A stretch of DNA of 64,000 bases from an uncultured Alphaproteobacteria bacterium (GTDB taxonomy: Bacteria; Pseudomonadota; Alphaproteobacteria; RF32; CAG-239): assembly GCA_904501925.1 (NCBI GenBank), contig CAJGCO010000004.1, positions 18,965-82,964 of the forward strand. Reading direction: 5' to 3'. A model generated the notes under the pieces. The model was not told the DNA's origin, ran no database searches, and saw only the letters and a program-made list of their open reading frames with translations. Shown in pieces: positions 8,441-17,869 of the stretch. How positions within the stretch are numbered: the stretch's first letter is position 1; the number at the start of each line of letters is the position of its first letter. Both the position numbers and the translations under genes were made by a program.

Positions 8441-10123
8441 TTAAAATAAACTATCCATTGTTTCTTTATTTAGCAGGACCTTTGCTGCTGCGCGTGCTTC
8501 TTTAGTTATGGTTTCGCCTGATAACATTCTTGCAACTTCTTCTAATTTACCATTTTCATCCAACTTAATTAAATTAGTTGTTGTTATATTGTCTTTTGTT
8601 TGTTTTTCAACCTTGAAATGACTTGAACCAAAAGATGCAACTTGAGGAGAATGGGTTACGACTAAAATCTGAAGATTTTTTGATAATCTTGATAATCTTT
8701 CACCAACAGCCTGAGCAGTTGCACCACCTATTCCGGTATCTATTTCATCAAAAATAAGAGTTTCTTGACTTGATTGCTGTGCTAGGTTTACCTTTAGAGC
8801 AAGCATCAAACGTGATAACTCACCACCTGATGCTATTTTATTTAATGCTCCTAATGGTGTATTTGGGTTGGTTGAGACTTCAAAACAAACGTTATCACAA
8901 CCTGTATCAGACCAACAATCTTTTTCTTTTATTGTTATAGATGTTTTAAACAATGCTTTTTCCATTTTTAATGGAGGGAGCTCTTTATTTATATTAGTAT
9001 CTAAAGCTTCGGCTTTTGATTTACGCATATCGCTTAAAATTAGAGCAGATTTAGTATATTCTTTTTTATTTTCTTCAACTTCTTTATATAGGTTTTCTAA
9101 ATTATCTACATCATTCTGCAAATTATTTAATATATTTTCAAACTCTTCTTTTTTATTAGGAAGATCATTTATCGTTGTTTGATGTTTTCTTGCTAAATCC
9201 TTTAGAGCAAATAATCTTGTTTCGATGTTATCTATTTCATTTTGACTTAAGCTTATTGAGGATGATATATTTTCTATTTCATCAATAATATCATTGATAG
9301 TATAAAGGGTGTTTTCAATATTTTCTTCTAATGATGAATATTTGCCATCTACAAGTTCGTTTACTTTTGAGATAGAGTTTAGAGCTTTTGATAACTGCTC
9401 TGCTACAGATATAGCTCCATTTAAATTACTATAAGCATAATTTAACTTTTCTATTATTTTTTCAGCATTCATTAGTTCTTGACGTTTAGATCTTAAGATA
9501 TCTTCTTCGTCTTTTTGAGGAGATATTTTATCTAACTCTTTTACCCAATGTTTTATATTTTCTTCATCTTCTTTGGCTTTTTTTATTAGCTCTTCTTTTT
9601 CTTTAAGTTTCTTGAGGCTTTTTTTATATTTATCGTAGCTTATTTTAACATTATCAAGCTCTTTGCTATAACAACCATAACTATCTAGGATATTTTCATG
9701 AAATGATGGGTTTAATAAACCTTGGTTATCATGTTGTCCATGTATTTCTATTAAATTTGAGCTTATTTCTTTTAGAAGTTTTAGGGTTATCACTTGATCA
9801 TTAAAAAGGACTTTATTCTTCCCATCTTGGGTTATTGTTCTTTTTATTATAATATCACCATCAATTTCTAAATCATATTCTTTAGCAATATCATATATTT
9901 TATTTGATGCATCTATTTCAAAAACACCTGTAACGGTAAGTTTATCTGCACCAACTCTTATTAAAGATGTTTCTGAGCGATTTCCTAAAATTAGCCCAAG
10001 AGAATCCAATAAAATTGATTTACCGGCACCTGTTTCTCCACTAAAAACTGTAAGCCCTTTAGAAAAATCTATATCTAAGCTATCTATTAAAACAACATTT
10101 CTAATGGAGAGAAATTTCAGCAT
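8441..10123 (-). CDS. recN: DNA repair protein RecN
   Basis: RecN is an SMC-like ATPase that acts at double-strand breaks. The 560-residue protein has Walker A at 29-36 (GETGAGKS), a long two-part coiled coil in the middle rich in Lys and Glu, the ABC signature stretch ASGGELSRLMLALK, and Walker B with the RecN-typical FDEIDTGIGG. Length matches the family. It is the last gene of a minus-strand series lpxC-bamD-recN, a grouping familiar from alphaproteobacteria; its ribosome site (AAAGGAA) overlaps the end of bamD. The next gene of that classical order, ligA, is absent here. Confidence 0.96.
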   Translation of the reverse strand: MLKFLSIRNVVLIDSLDIDFSKGLTVFSGETGAGKSILLDSLGLILGNRSETSLIRVGADKLTVTGVFEIDASNKIYDIAKEYDLEIDGDIIIKRTITQDGKNKVLFNDQVITLKLLKEISSNLIEIHGQHDNQGLLNPSFHENILDSYGCYSKELDNVKISYDKYKKSLKKLKEKEELIKKAKEDEENIKHWVKELDKISPQKDEEDILRSKRQELMNAEKIIEKLNYAYSNLNGAISVAEQLSKALNSISKVNELVDGKYSSLEENIENTLYTINDIIDEIENISSSISLSQNEIDNIETRLFALKDLARKHQTTINDLPNKKEEFENILNNLQNDVDNLENLYKEVEENKKEYTKSALILSDMRKSKAEALDTNINKELPPLKMEKALFKTSITIKEKDCWSDTGCDNVCFEVSTNPNTPLGALNKIASGGELSRLMLALKVNLAQQSSQETLIFDEIDTGIGGATAQAVGERLSRLSKNLQILVVTHSPQVASFGSSHFKVEKQTKDNITTTNLIKLDENGKLEEVARMLSGETITKEARAAAKVLLNKETMDSLF

Positions 10124-10132
10124 TTTATTTTA

Positions 10133-10882
10133 TTATTCCTTTGAAACTAATTCTTGAGCAAGCTTTGACCATTTGCTTTCTGGATAGTTGGAAGTTAGAA
10201 TTTTTTCTTTATTTTTAGCTTCTGTTGTTAAACCTAGAATTGTGTAAATTTCTACTTCTCTATATAAAGCTTCTTCTATTTGTGGAGTTGTTTGAAAATT
10301 ATCAGTTACTGCAGAAAAACGATTTAAGGCAGAAACATAATCTTTGTTTTCAAGATAATATCTACCAATGGTCATTTCGTGTCCTGCAAGATGATCTTCA
10401 ATTAGGGTCATTTTTGATTTTGCATCTTCTGCATATTCGGATGTTGGGAATAATGTTATTATTTGTGAAAAAGTATCATATGCATCTTTGGTGGCTGATT
10501 GCTCTTTTTCTGATGAAGATATTTGATTGTAATAACTTAAACCTTTTAAATAATAAGCATATGAAACATCTTTATTGCCAGGGTGAAGCCTAATAAACCT
10601 ATCAAGAGCTGCTATTGCATCGTCATAGTTTTCAGCTTTGTAATAAGAATATGCACTCATTAATTTTGATTTTGTTGCCCATTTTGAATATGGGTGTTCC
10701 ATTTCTACTTTATCAAAAGTTTCTGCAGCTTTTTGGTAAGATGTTTTTTCAAGATAATTATACCCTTCTGTATATAATTGTTCAGCTGTTTTATCTTCGT
10801 CATTGATGATATTTTCATTTGAAGCACACGCTGATAACATTATAATACAAGTAAATGATATTAAGCTAAAAAACTTTTTCAT
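10133..10882 (-). CDS. bamD: Outer membrane assembly lipoprotein BamD
   Basis: BamD is the TPR lipoprotein of the BAM complex that inserts beta-barrels into the outer membrane. The 249-residue product starts with a lipoprotein signal and lipobox (LSACAS, Cys about residue 19). It has a series of TPR-like repeats: YTEGYNYLEKTSYQKAAETFDKV, KLMSAYSYYKAENYDDAIAALDRFI, YYLKGLSYYN and a later RYYLENKDYVSALNRFSAV. The family landmark HPGNKDVSYAYYLKGLSYY is present. It lies 11 bases downstream of lpxC and 9 bases upstream of recN, with AAGGAG before its ATG. Confidence 0.93.
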   Translation of the reverse strand: MKKFFSLISFTCIIMLSACASNENIINDEDKTAEQLYTEGYNYLEKTSYQKAAETFDKVEMEHPYSKWATKSKLMSAYSYYKAENYDDAIAALDRFIRLHPGNKDVSYAYYLKGLSYYNQISSSEKEQSATKDAYDTFSQIITLFPTSEYAEDAKSKMTLIEDHLAGHEMTIGRYYLENKDYVSALNRFSAVTDNFQTTPQIEEALYREVEIYTILGLTTEAKNKEKILTSNYPESKWSKLAQELVSKE

Positions 10883-10893
10883 ATATTATCTCC

Positions 10894-11748
10894 TTAAACA
10901 ATTTCATAATTTTCGGGCGAACTAAATAACACCTTTAGTATCTCGTTATTATGGAAATGACCACTTTTGTTAGCAACAACTTTTGCTAATATATAGTATC
11001 CAGATGTATATAAATCACCTATAGTATCTAAAACTTTGTGATTAACACATTCGTTTACAACTCTAAAACCTTCAGGATTTAAGATTTTATCACCATCTAA
11101 AACGACTGCATTATCTAGAGAACCTCCTTTGATTAAGCCAATTGATTTTAGGTAATCAACTTGATATTTTTCGCAAAATGTTCGGCAAGGGGCTATTTCT
11201 GAAGAAAAAACATCAGATGTAATTGTCTTGTTAAAATTTTGATGACCCACGATTGGTGATGGAAAATCTATATCAAAACATATACTTAATTCATCTGATG
11301 GATATAATGTAACAAAAGACCCTTTATCATCTTTAAATGTTACTTCTTTTTTTACTTTTAGTATTTTTCTTGGTGCGTTTTGTTCTTCTAATTCAACGTT
11401 ATTTAGTTTTTCTAAAAACTCTTTGTCACTACCATCTAAAATTGGAATTTCGGAATTATTTATTTTTATAAAAGCATTATCTATTCCTAAAATATACAAA
11501 ACAGCCATCAAGTGTTCTATTGTGCTAACAATGTTTTGAGGAGAGCTACCTAAACAAGTGCAATTTCTTGTATCTATCACTGTTGAATAAAGAGCCTTTA
11601 AAGGTATAGAATCGGCAATATCCGTTCTTTGAAAAACAATACCAGTATTTTCAGCAGAAGGTTCTATTGTTAAACAAACAGGCATTCCTGAGTGCAAACC
11701 TATCCCAGAAATCTCTATTGCGTTCTTTAATGTGTGTTGCTTTTGCAT
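10894..11748 (-). CDS. lpxC: UDP-3-O-acyl-N-acetylglucosamine deacetylase
   Basis: LpxC catalyses the committed, zinc-dependent step of lipid A synthesis. The 284-residue protein shows the family start HTLKNAIEISGIGLHSG, the zinc ligand motif EHLMAVL near residue 78, and the second motif NHKVLDTIGDLY carrying His and Asp ligands; a SGHFHNNEIL motif follows. This is strong evidence that the organism makes LPS. AGGAGG lies just before the ATG, only about 19 bases after the end of rnpB on the same strand. In many alphaproteobacteria lpxC follows ftsZ; here rnpB occupies that place. Confidence 0.96.
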   Translation of the reverse strand: MQKQHTLKNAIEISGIGLHSGMPVCLTIEPSAENTGIVFQRTDIADSIPLKALYSTVIDTRNCTCLGSSPQNIVSTIEHLMAVLYILGIDNAFIKINNSEIPILDGSDKEFLEKLNNVELEEQNAPRKILKVKKEVTFKDDKGSFVTLYPSDELSICFDIDFPSPIVGHQNFNKTITSDVFSSEIAPCRTFCEKYQVDYLKSIGLIKGGSLDNAVVLDGDKILNPEGFRVVNECVNHKVLDTIGDLYTSGYYILAKVVANKSGHFHNNEILKVLFSSPENYEIV

Positions 11749-11767
11749 TTTCTCCTCCTAAAAAACA

Positions 11768-12133
11768 AGGGCGACCTATAAGCCGAGTTATGTACTTTAA
11801 TTATAAAGCGATAGTTATTCATCTAGACCAAATGTCACCATTTGGCTCAAGCGACCCACCTCTGGAGTGGAGTGGAAACTCTCCGTATAATGGCTAAAAA
11901 CCACTCTCCTAACTTGGTCTTGCATCAGATAGGGTTTACCTTGCCAAAGATATTACTACCTTTGCGGTGAGCTCTTACCTCGCCTTTTCAACCTTGCCAA
12001 AATAAATTTGGCGGTAATTTTCTGTGGCACTTTCCCTTAGATTTCTCTAGCCAGACGTTATCTGGTATCTTGTTTCCACGATGCTCGGACTTTCCTCACC
12101 AATAAAATATTAGCGCAACTATCCGGTCACCCT
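11768..12133 (-). ncRNA. rnpB: RNase P catalytic RNA (bacterial type A)
   Basis: On the minus strand the 5' part contains GAGGAAAGTCCGAGCATCG, the near-universal rnpB segment, followed by the P4 region. The 3' part contains the conserved AACTCGGCTTATAGGTCG. The two ends can pair as helix P1, AGGGTGACC with GGTCGCCCT (one G-U pair), which fixes the ends at 12133 and 11768 and gives a 366-nt RNA. A T-run just beyond the 3' end (TTTTTT before AGGAGG) may terminate part of the transcripts, but lpxC starts about 19 bases further on, so read-through is likely. Confidence 0.95.
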
Positions 12134-12296
12134 GATTTTTATTTAACACATATCAATTTAAAATCAATCTTTATAAGCACGTATTGGTATTTTTTATTTT
12201 TTTTAACTTTTTATTAACTTTTTTCTTGATTTATAGAAAATTTATGATATTTTGTCTAAAAATTATTGAAAACCATTTAAATTGGAGCCCTTTAAT

Positions 12297-12911
12297 ATGA
12301 CAAAAAAAATATACTTTATACTTTTTAGTGCTATTTTAATTTTAAGCGCAAAAATATCTTATGCTGAATGTGATGGCTTTTACCTTGCTGGTAGAGTTGG
12401 ACAAGCAAAAATTGAAGTTGAAGACGCTAGAGGATTAGATGAAAGCCCTTCTGATGGCGTTATAAATAAAAAAAGATTATTAGTTAGTGGTGCTATTGGC
12501 TATCGTCATGAACACTGGAGAGCTGAACTTGAATATATTTGGAGAAAGAAAAACGAGAAAAATGTTACAGAATTCTCTAGAGTAAACTTTAAATCACAAT
12601 CTTATATGTTTGTTGTGTACTATGACTTTTTCCCATATACATGGTTTACACCTTTTGTTAATGCTGGTGTGGGATATTCAAGCAATAAGCTAACAATTAA
12701 AAACAACTCTGTTGATACAACACTTAATGTTAAAGCAAATAGCTTTACTTGGTCTCTTGGTGCTGGTATTTCTGCAAAAATTACAAATCGCTTAAACATG
12801 GATGTTGGATACCGTTATTATGATATGGGTGATGGTGAATTAAACATCTATAATGGTAAAACAGAAACAACAGATCACGAAGTTTATATGGGCTTTAGAT
12901 ACGTTCTATAA
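12297..12911 (+). CDS. Outer membrane beta-barrel protein (OmpA-like/Opa-type small porin family)
   Basis: The 204-residue product has a cleavable signal peptide (ILSAKISYA, cleavage before ECDGFY). The mature chain of about 180 residues alternates hydrophobic and polar residues in short strands (AELEYIW, SYMFVVYYDFF, VNAGVGYSSN, TWSLGAGISAKI, NMDVGYRYYDMG) and ends HEVYMGFRYVL, as expected for an eight-stranded barrel that BAM recognises. The ATG at 12297 is preferred over a TTG 15 bases earlier because GGAG at 12284-12287 fits it. Function is unknown; such proteins are often surface antigens. It lies alone between rnpB and glmM. Confidence 0.82.
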   Translation: MTKKIYFILFSAILILSAKISYAECDGFYLAGRVGQAKIEVEDARGLDESPSDGVINKKRLLVSGAIGYRHEHWRAELEYIWRKKNEKNVTEFSRVNFKSQSYMFVVYYDFFPYTWFTPFVNAGVGYSSNKLTIKNNSVDTTLNVKANSFTWSLGAGISAKITNRLNMDVGYRYYDMGDGELNIYNGKTETTDHEVYMGFRYVL

Positions 12912-12987
12912 TAAATATTACAAAACGCTTGCAATATCGTTTATATAAACATACCTTTATTTATATAGAACAATATTGGAGTTAGAT

Positions 12988-14328
12988 ATGAGTAATTTAT
13001 TTGGAACTGATGGTGTTAGGGGTGTTGCAGGACAACACCCCATTAATGTTGACTTTTCTATTAAACTGGCAAATGTATTAAGTAAACTTGTTTGCTTGGA
13101 TAAAAAAAGAGTTGCAATTGGAAAAGATACAAGAATTTCTGGAGATATGTTAGAATCGGCTTTAATAGCTGGGTTTAATGCCAATGGAATCGATGTATTG
13201 TCTCTAGGCGTTGTTCCTACACCTTTATTAACGTGCAAAACTAAATCTCTTGATGTTGATATGGCGATTATGATTACAGCTTCTCATAATCCTTATTTTG
13301 ATAATGGTCTAAAATTAATTAATCAAACTGGCGATAAATTTTCTGATGAACTTTATGACGAAATAGAAAAAGCTCTTAATGAGCCCATGACAAATAGTGA
13401 AACTCAACAATTTGGGAAAGTAATTAGAAAAGAAGAGTTGGTTGAAGAATATATTAAAGATATGAGGGAAATTGCACCAAATTATAAAGCTCTTCAAGGT
13501 ATTAGAGTTGTTTTGGATTGTGCTAATGGTGCTTATCACTATATATTGCCACAAACATTTAAAGATTTAGGCGCAGGTGTTCTTGCTATTAACAACAATC
13601 CTGATGGATACAACATTAATGAAAAATGTGGCTCACAACATGTTGAACAATTATCACAAACTGTTATTGATTCAAAAGCTCACTTTGGAATAGCTGTAGA
13701 TGGCGATGGTGATAGAATTATATTAGTTGATGAGAAAGGTTGTGTTATTGATGGCGATCAACTATTATGTCTCTTAGCAAAACATCTAAAAAAACAAGAT
13801 AAATTATCAAACAACACAGTTATAAGCACTGAGTGGTCTAACTTAGGGCTTGGAGAATATTTACTCAACAATGGGTATCAATATTATAAAAGTAAAGTTG
13901 GTGAAAGATATGTTATTGATTTGATGAAGGAAAAAAATGCATGTCTTGGAGGCGAGGTTGTTGGACATATTGTTCTATCTGATTATGCTGTTAGTGGTGA
14001 TGCCTTAGCAACAGCCCTTGTTATTGCTCTTGCATATTGTGAAGAAAATAAAAAAATGAGCGAAATATTCCCAATTTTTAATCCTTATCCTTGCATTATA
14101 AGAAACATTAGATTTAAAAACAGAGAAGATATGCTCAATAGTGTTGAGCAAGACGATGTTAAAAAAGAAATTGAAAAAGCAAAAAAACTTCTTGGAGAAA
14201 AAAGCACACTAATAGTTAGAAAATCTGGAACAGAGCCAACTATTAAATTAAGAATAGAAGACAAAAACGAAGCTATCGTTAAAGAAGTTGCAGACAATCT
14301 TGAAAAGGTAATATCAAAATATAGATAA
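12988..14328 (+). CDS. glmM: Phosphoglucosamine mutase
   Basis: GlmM converts glucosamine-6-phosphate to glucosamine-1-phosphate for UDP-GlcNAc, the precursor of peptidoglycan and lipid A. The 446-residue protein starts LFGTDGVRGVAG, has the catalytic phosphoserine loop TASHNPYFDNGLK near residue 100, the magnesium loop DGDGDRI near 245, and a C-terminal phosphate-binding stretch VRKSGTEPTIKLRIE. The ATG at 12988 is chosen because TTGGAG lies just upstream. It is convergent with the TPR gene, with only three bases between them. Confidence 0.97.
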   Translation: MSNLFGTDGVRGVAGQHPINVDFSIKLANVLSKLVCLDKKRVAIGKDTRISGDMLESALIAGFNANGIDVLSLGVVPTPLLTCKTKSLDVDMAIMITASHNPYFDNGLKLINQTGDKFSDELYDEIEKALNEPMTNSETQQFGKVIRKEELVEEYIKDMREIAPNYKALQGIRVVLDCANGAYHYILPQTFKDLGAGVLAINNNPDGYNINEKCGSQHVEQLSQTVIDSKAHFGIAVDGDGDRIILVDEKGCVIDGDQLLCLLAKHLKKQDKLSNNTVISTEWSNLGLGEYLLNNGYQYYKSKVGERYVIDLMKEKNACLGGEVVGHIVLSDYAVSGDALATALVIALAYCEENKKMSEIFPIFNPYPCIIRNIRFKNREDMLNSVEQDDVKKEIEKAKKLLGEKSTLIVRKSGTEPTIKLRIEDKNEAIVKEVADNLEKVISKYR

Positions 14329-14331
14329 AAA

Positions 14332-16119
14332 TTAGTGAGTTATATTTTCTATATTTTTTAGTAAATTACTAGTTTTTTCATTTTCTAGGGTTAGTACATC
14401 ATTTTGAACTAGCCCTGTTTTTATTTTGCTTTTTACCTTTTTGACATTTATCTCATTATAGTCATCTTTTTGCTTTAAGGCTTGTTTCCATTGAAAAATA
14501 GCTTCATTTTTTCTGCCACCCTGCCAATAAGCATCTCCTAAATGATCACTAATAACGGCATTTTGAGGATCTAATTCTGAAGCACGCTCTAAAAAGTTTA
14601 TAGCGTTTTTGTAATCTCCTGTTTTATAGTAAACCCAGCCAAGACTATCTAAAACAAAACCATCATTTGGACTTTTTTCATATGCTTCAACGATATATTC
14701 TACGGCTAAATCGGTCTTTATTCCTGTTTTTAACCAACTATATCCAAGATAATTTAGAACATGAGGATGGCGATTGCTTAATTTTAGAGCTTTACTTAAC
14801 TTCTCTTCAGCTTTTACCCATTCATTATTTTTATCATAGGAAATAGCTAAAGCATAATATACCGGCCAATATTTATCAGCTTCATAGAAAATAGAATCTA
14901 TTGCTTTGTTATAGTATTCTATTGCAGATATTTGATCGTTATTAAACCTTGAAATATCGCCTAGATTAAACAAAATTTGAAAATTATCTGGATTATTTTT
15001 CAATAATTTCTTTAATACAACTAGTGCTTCATCATATTTTTCTAAAGACGATAAATTTTGAGCTTTTTTCATTTGAGCAGGATAATACATTTCAGATTTT
15101 CGATTAATAGAATCGTAATATGAATTTGCATCATTATACATTAATCTATCTTCAAACAACCCAGCTAATGCAATTTTTGTTACATCATTATCAGGATTAA
15201 AATATTTAGAAAACGCCATATATATTTGAGCATAATCATATCCTGCAGGAATAGTTTTAAACAATAAACCAATCTCTAAAAACACTTCACTAACACCTGA
15301 TTGAGGAGTGTTTATTATTGATGGAGTTTTTTTTGAACTTTCTTTAATTTTATTACTAAGGCTTGAAAGCATTTCTTTTATATTACTTGAGCCATAGAAC
15401 CTATTAATTAACCCAAGAGCTTCCTTTTTTTTGTTATTACGAACCATAAAGTTAGATATTAATTGCAAAGCTCTAAAAGAAATATCTGAAGCATTATTAT
15501 CTATTATTGATTGATAGTGTGTTTCTGCTTTTTGATTATCTTTAAAATACTCAGCAATTAATCCTGAGTGAAGATGATAAACAGTAAACATTTCTTCTGA
15601 TTTTGATAAAACGTCCAATTCTTTAATAGCTTGATCATAACTATTTTCACCAACATAGGACCAAGCATTGAGTAATGGATTTATTAAATTTTTGTATGTT
15701 TTTTCATCTATTTTATTTAGCAAATTACGAGATAGTCTATAATTACCTTTTTGAAATTCATAAACAGCATTTATAACATCAATAAATGTATTATCATCGC
15801 CATCTTGACGAGCAAGGTTTGCATATTTCACGGATTTATCTACATCTCCTAATGATGCTAGTATTATATAAGTTTTTCCTAGTAAATCTTTATTTTTCAA
15901 ACCTCTTTCTATACTTTTTGCATAGTAATATGAAGCTTTATTATAATCTTGCCTTATATGAGCAACTCTTCCTGCTAGGTAATTACCATAAGCCGAATCC
16001 TTTGTTTGCAAATATGAAATTATCATTTTTTCATTTGGCAAATTAACTAAATTTGCAGCGCAAGAATTAAATAAACCCAATCCACTTAATAACGTTATAA
16101 CATAGCTTAATTTTAGCAT
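14332..16119 (-). CDS. Exported TPR-repeat protein
   Basis: The 595-residue product begins with a hydrophobic segment ending LFNSCAAN, which may be a lipoprotein signal although the lipobox is imperfect. The rest is a chain of tetratricopeptide repeats, clearest in the C-terminal half (YYNKAIDSIFYEADKYWPVYYALAISYDKN, HPHVLNYLGYSWLKTG, GFVLDSLGWVYYKTGDYKNAINFLERA, DHLGDAYWQGGRKNEAIFQWKQAL). This arrangement is typical of alphaproteobacterial envelope TPR proteins of unknown role. No strong ribosome site is visible before the ATG. The 128-base gap to the divergent glycosylase gene probably holds both promoters. Confidence 0.85.
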   Translation of the reverse strand: MLKLSYVITLLSGLGLFNSCAANLVNLPNEKMIISYLQTKDSAYGNYLAGRVAHIRQDYNKASYYYAKSIERGLKNKDLLGKTYIILASLGDVDKSVKYANLARQDGDDNTFIDVINAVYEFQKGNYRLSRNLLNKIDEKTYKNLINPLLNAWSYVGENSYDQAIKELDVLSKSEEMFTVYHLHSGLIAEYFKDNQKAETHYQSIIDNNASDISFRALQLISNFMVRNNKKKEALGLINRFYGSSNIKEMLSSLSNKIKESSKKTPSIINTPQSGVSEVFLEIGLLFKTIPAGYDYAQIYMAFSKYFNPDNDVTKIALAGLFEDRLMYNDANSYYDSINRKSEMYYPAQMKKAQNLSSLEKYDEALVVLKKLLKNNPDNFQILFNLGDISRFNNDQISAIEYYNKAIDSIFYEADKYWPVYYALAISYDKNNEWVKAEEKLSKALKLSNRHPHVLNYLGYSWLKTGIKTDLAVEYIVEAYEKSPNDGFVLDSLGWVYYKTGDYKNAINFLERASELDPQNAVISDHLGDAYWQGGRKNEAIFQWKQALKQKDDYNEINVKKVKSKIKTGLVQNDVLTLENEKTSNLLKNIENITH

Positions 16120-16246
16120 TTAACAAATAATCCCTAGTTTGACTTATTTTGTAATTTTTTTCTTAACTTTAAAGTTATTTTATTATATATGTGTAAATAA
16201 TTACTTTACATAACAATAAAAAGTTAAATATATAAGAATAGATAGT

Positions 16247-17023
16247 ATGACTAAACAAATTAACATAAAAGAGGCTTTAGACTGGTATATTTGGGCAGGA
16301 ATTGTTGAAACCTGTGGTGATTTTGCATGTATTGAGGAAAACAAAACATCAACTGAGCCTATTATAAGAAAAGAAGAAAATATTCAGCCTGTTAAACAAA
16401 ATTTAGAATCGTCAGCTGTAAAAAATGCTAAAGATTTATGTAATAATATTTCAACATTGAGTGAGCTATTTGAAGCATTAAATAAATTTAATGGTTGTAA
16501 TTTAAAAAATACAGCAGCTTCAACCGTTATTGGCGAAGGAAATCATAACGCAGATATTATGTTTATTGGTGAAGCCCCTGGGGCTGATGAAGATAAAATG
16601 GGCAAACCTTTTGTTGGGAAATGTGGTAAATTACTTGATAAGATGTTATCTGCAATAGATTTAAATAGAGACGATTGTTATATTACAAATGTTTTACCAT
16701 GGAGACCACCTGGAAATAGAACACCAACAGATGATGAGTTGGCAATATGTTTACCTTTTCTAAAAAAACAAATAGAGCTAATTAAACCTAAAGTTATTGT
16801 TTTATTAGGTGGAATTGCTTTAAAATCATTGATGGACTCTAATGATTCTATTTCAAGAACTAGAGGAAAATGGTTGGAGTATGAGTGTGAAGCCAATAAG
16901 TCTATTTGTACTATTGCAACCTATCATCCTTCTTTTTTGCTTAGAAGTTCTTCGCAAAAATCCAGAGCATGGGCTGATTTCTTGAGATTAAAAAATAAGA
17001 TAAATGAATTAGAAGTGGATTAG
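16247..17023 (+). CDS. Uracil-DNA glycosylase, family 4-like
   Basis: The 258-residue protein has the SPO1/UDG family 4 motifs: motif A GEAPGADEDKMGKPFVGKCGKLL near residue 108, TNVLPWRPPGNRTPT, LLGGIALKSL, and motif B ATYHPSFLLRS near 220. Such enzymes remove uracil from deaminated DNA and carry an iron-sulfur cluster. The N-terminal CxxC pair of thermophilic enzymes is not seen; one cysteine (GCNLK) stands there, so the cluster ligands should be checked. The first 80 residues are a weakly conserved extension. It is a single gene, divergent from the TPR gene. Confidence 0.87.
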   Translation: MTKQINIKEALDWYIWAGIVETCGDFACIEENKTSTEPIIRKEENIQPVKQNLESSAVKNAKDLCNNISTLSELFEALNKFNGCNLKNTAASTVIGEGNHNADIMFIGEAPGADEDKMGKPFVGKCGKLLDKMLSAIDLNRDDCYITNVLPWRPPGNRTPTDDELAICLPFLKKQIELIKPKVIVLLGGIALKSLMDSNDSISRTRGKWLEYECEANKSICTIATYHPSFLLRSSSQKSRAWADFLRLKNKINELEVD

Positions 17024-17108
17024 TTTAATTTTTGTAGCATTTTTAATAAAAATTAAACATTCTGTTTGTATACTGCACTCAACAATAGAATTATTGAGAG
17101 GTTTTGAT

Positions 17109-17858
17109 ATGAAAAAGTTATTAGCATCTATATTCATGCTTTTTGCGACACTTATTTGCTCACAAGCGATTGCGGCAACAGAAACTAACCAAGAAAAATT
17201 AAACAACGAGGCTCCTTCAACTCGCCCTGATGCTGTGATTTTTAAGGTTCATGAAGTAACACCTGTTATTGAAGATGGTATGGTTACAGGTTGTGATTTT
17301 ACAGTAACTTTATATAATAGAACTTCTGTTAATTTTAGATCATTTACATTAAATCTTGATTGGAAAGATGTTGTTGATGAAACAATTAAATTTGATACAT
17401 ATATTTCAAACATTGTTAGCAAAGAAGAAGCTGAAATGTTTAAAAACATTGTAGCAAACGATAAAAAAGCATCAACACCTCTTAATGCCAAAGTTACTGT
17501 AAATGCGTTCGGCGCTGATAAACAAATTTCTGTTCGCTCTCACATTGATACTGAAAGATGTTATTTAATGCTAACTAATGCAAACTTTAGCGTTACACCT
17601 TGTGAAATGGTTAAAGTTGGAATTTCTACTGGTGGTGGTAATACATCTGGAGAAAAAAGTAACTGCACAAATCTATTTGAGCTTGTAGATACATCAAATC
17701 CTGAATATTTTGGTCAATTTAAAAAAATCTCTGCTACAGACGAGCAAGAACAAAATGTACAACAACAAAAAAGCGAATTATCTACGATTGATGAAATAAT
17801 TGGCAAAATTGTTGAAAACATGGGAATGGCTGATAAATCATTAACAAACTCAAAATAG
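17109..17858 (+). CDS. Exported four-cysteine protein, first of a tandem pair (unknown function)
   Basis: The 249-residue product has a signal peptide (MKKLLASIFMLFATLICSQAIA, cleavage before ATET). The mature part looks like a beta-sandwich, with strands such as CDFTVTLYNRT, FRSFTLNLDW and LNAKVTVNAFG. Four cysteines (CDFTV, RCYLML, TPCEMV, SNCTNL) recur in the same order in the next gene, so the two look like diverged paralogues. The tail is a Gln/Lys-rich segment ending in an amphipathic helix (IDEIIGKIVENMGMAD). GAGAGG before the ATG at 17109 sets the start. No known domain is recognised. The next gene starts 11 bases downstream. Confidence 0.75.
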   Translation: MKKLLASIFMLFATLICSQAIAATETNQEKLNNEAPSTRPDAVIFKVHEVTPVIEDGMVTGCDFTVTLYNRTSVNFRSFTLNLDWKDVVDETIKFDTYISNIVSKEEAEMFKNIVANDKKASTPLNAKVTVNAFGADKQISVRSHIDTERCYLMLTNANFSVTPCEMVKVGISTGGGNTSGEKSNCTNLFELVDTSNPEYFGQFKKISATDEQEQNVQQQKSELSTIDEIIGKIVENMGMADKSLTNSK

Positions 17859-17869
17859 GAGAGATATAA

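Noticed and set aside
11667..11897. A 76-codon open frame across the lpxC start and rnpB
   Set aside because: It runs antisense to lpxC and through the conserved 3' end of rnpB, which fully explains the sequence.
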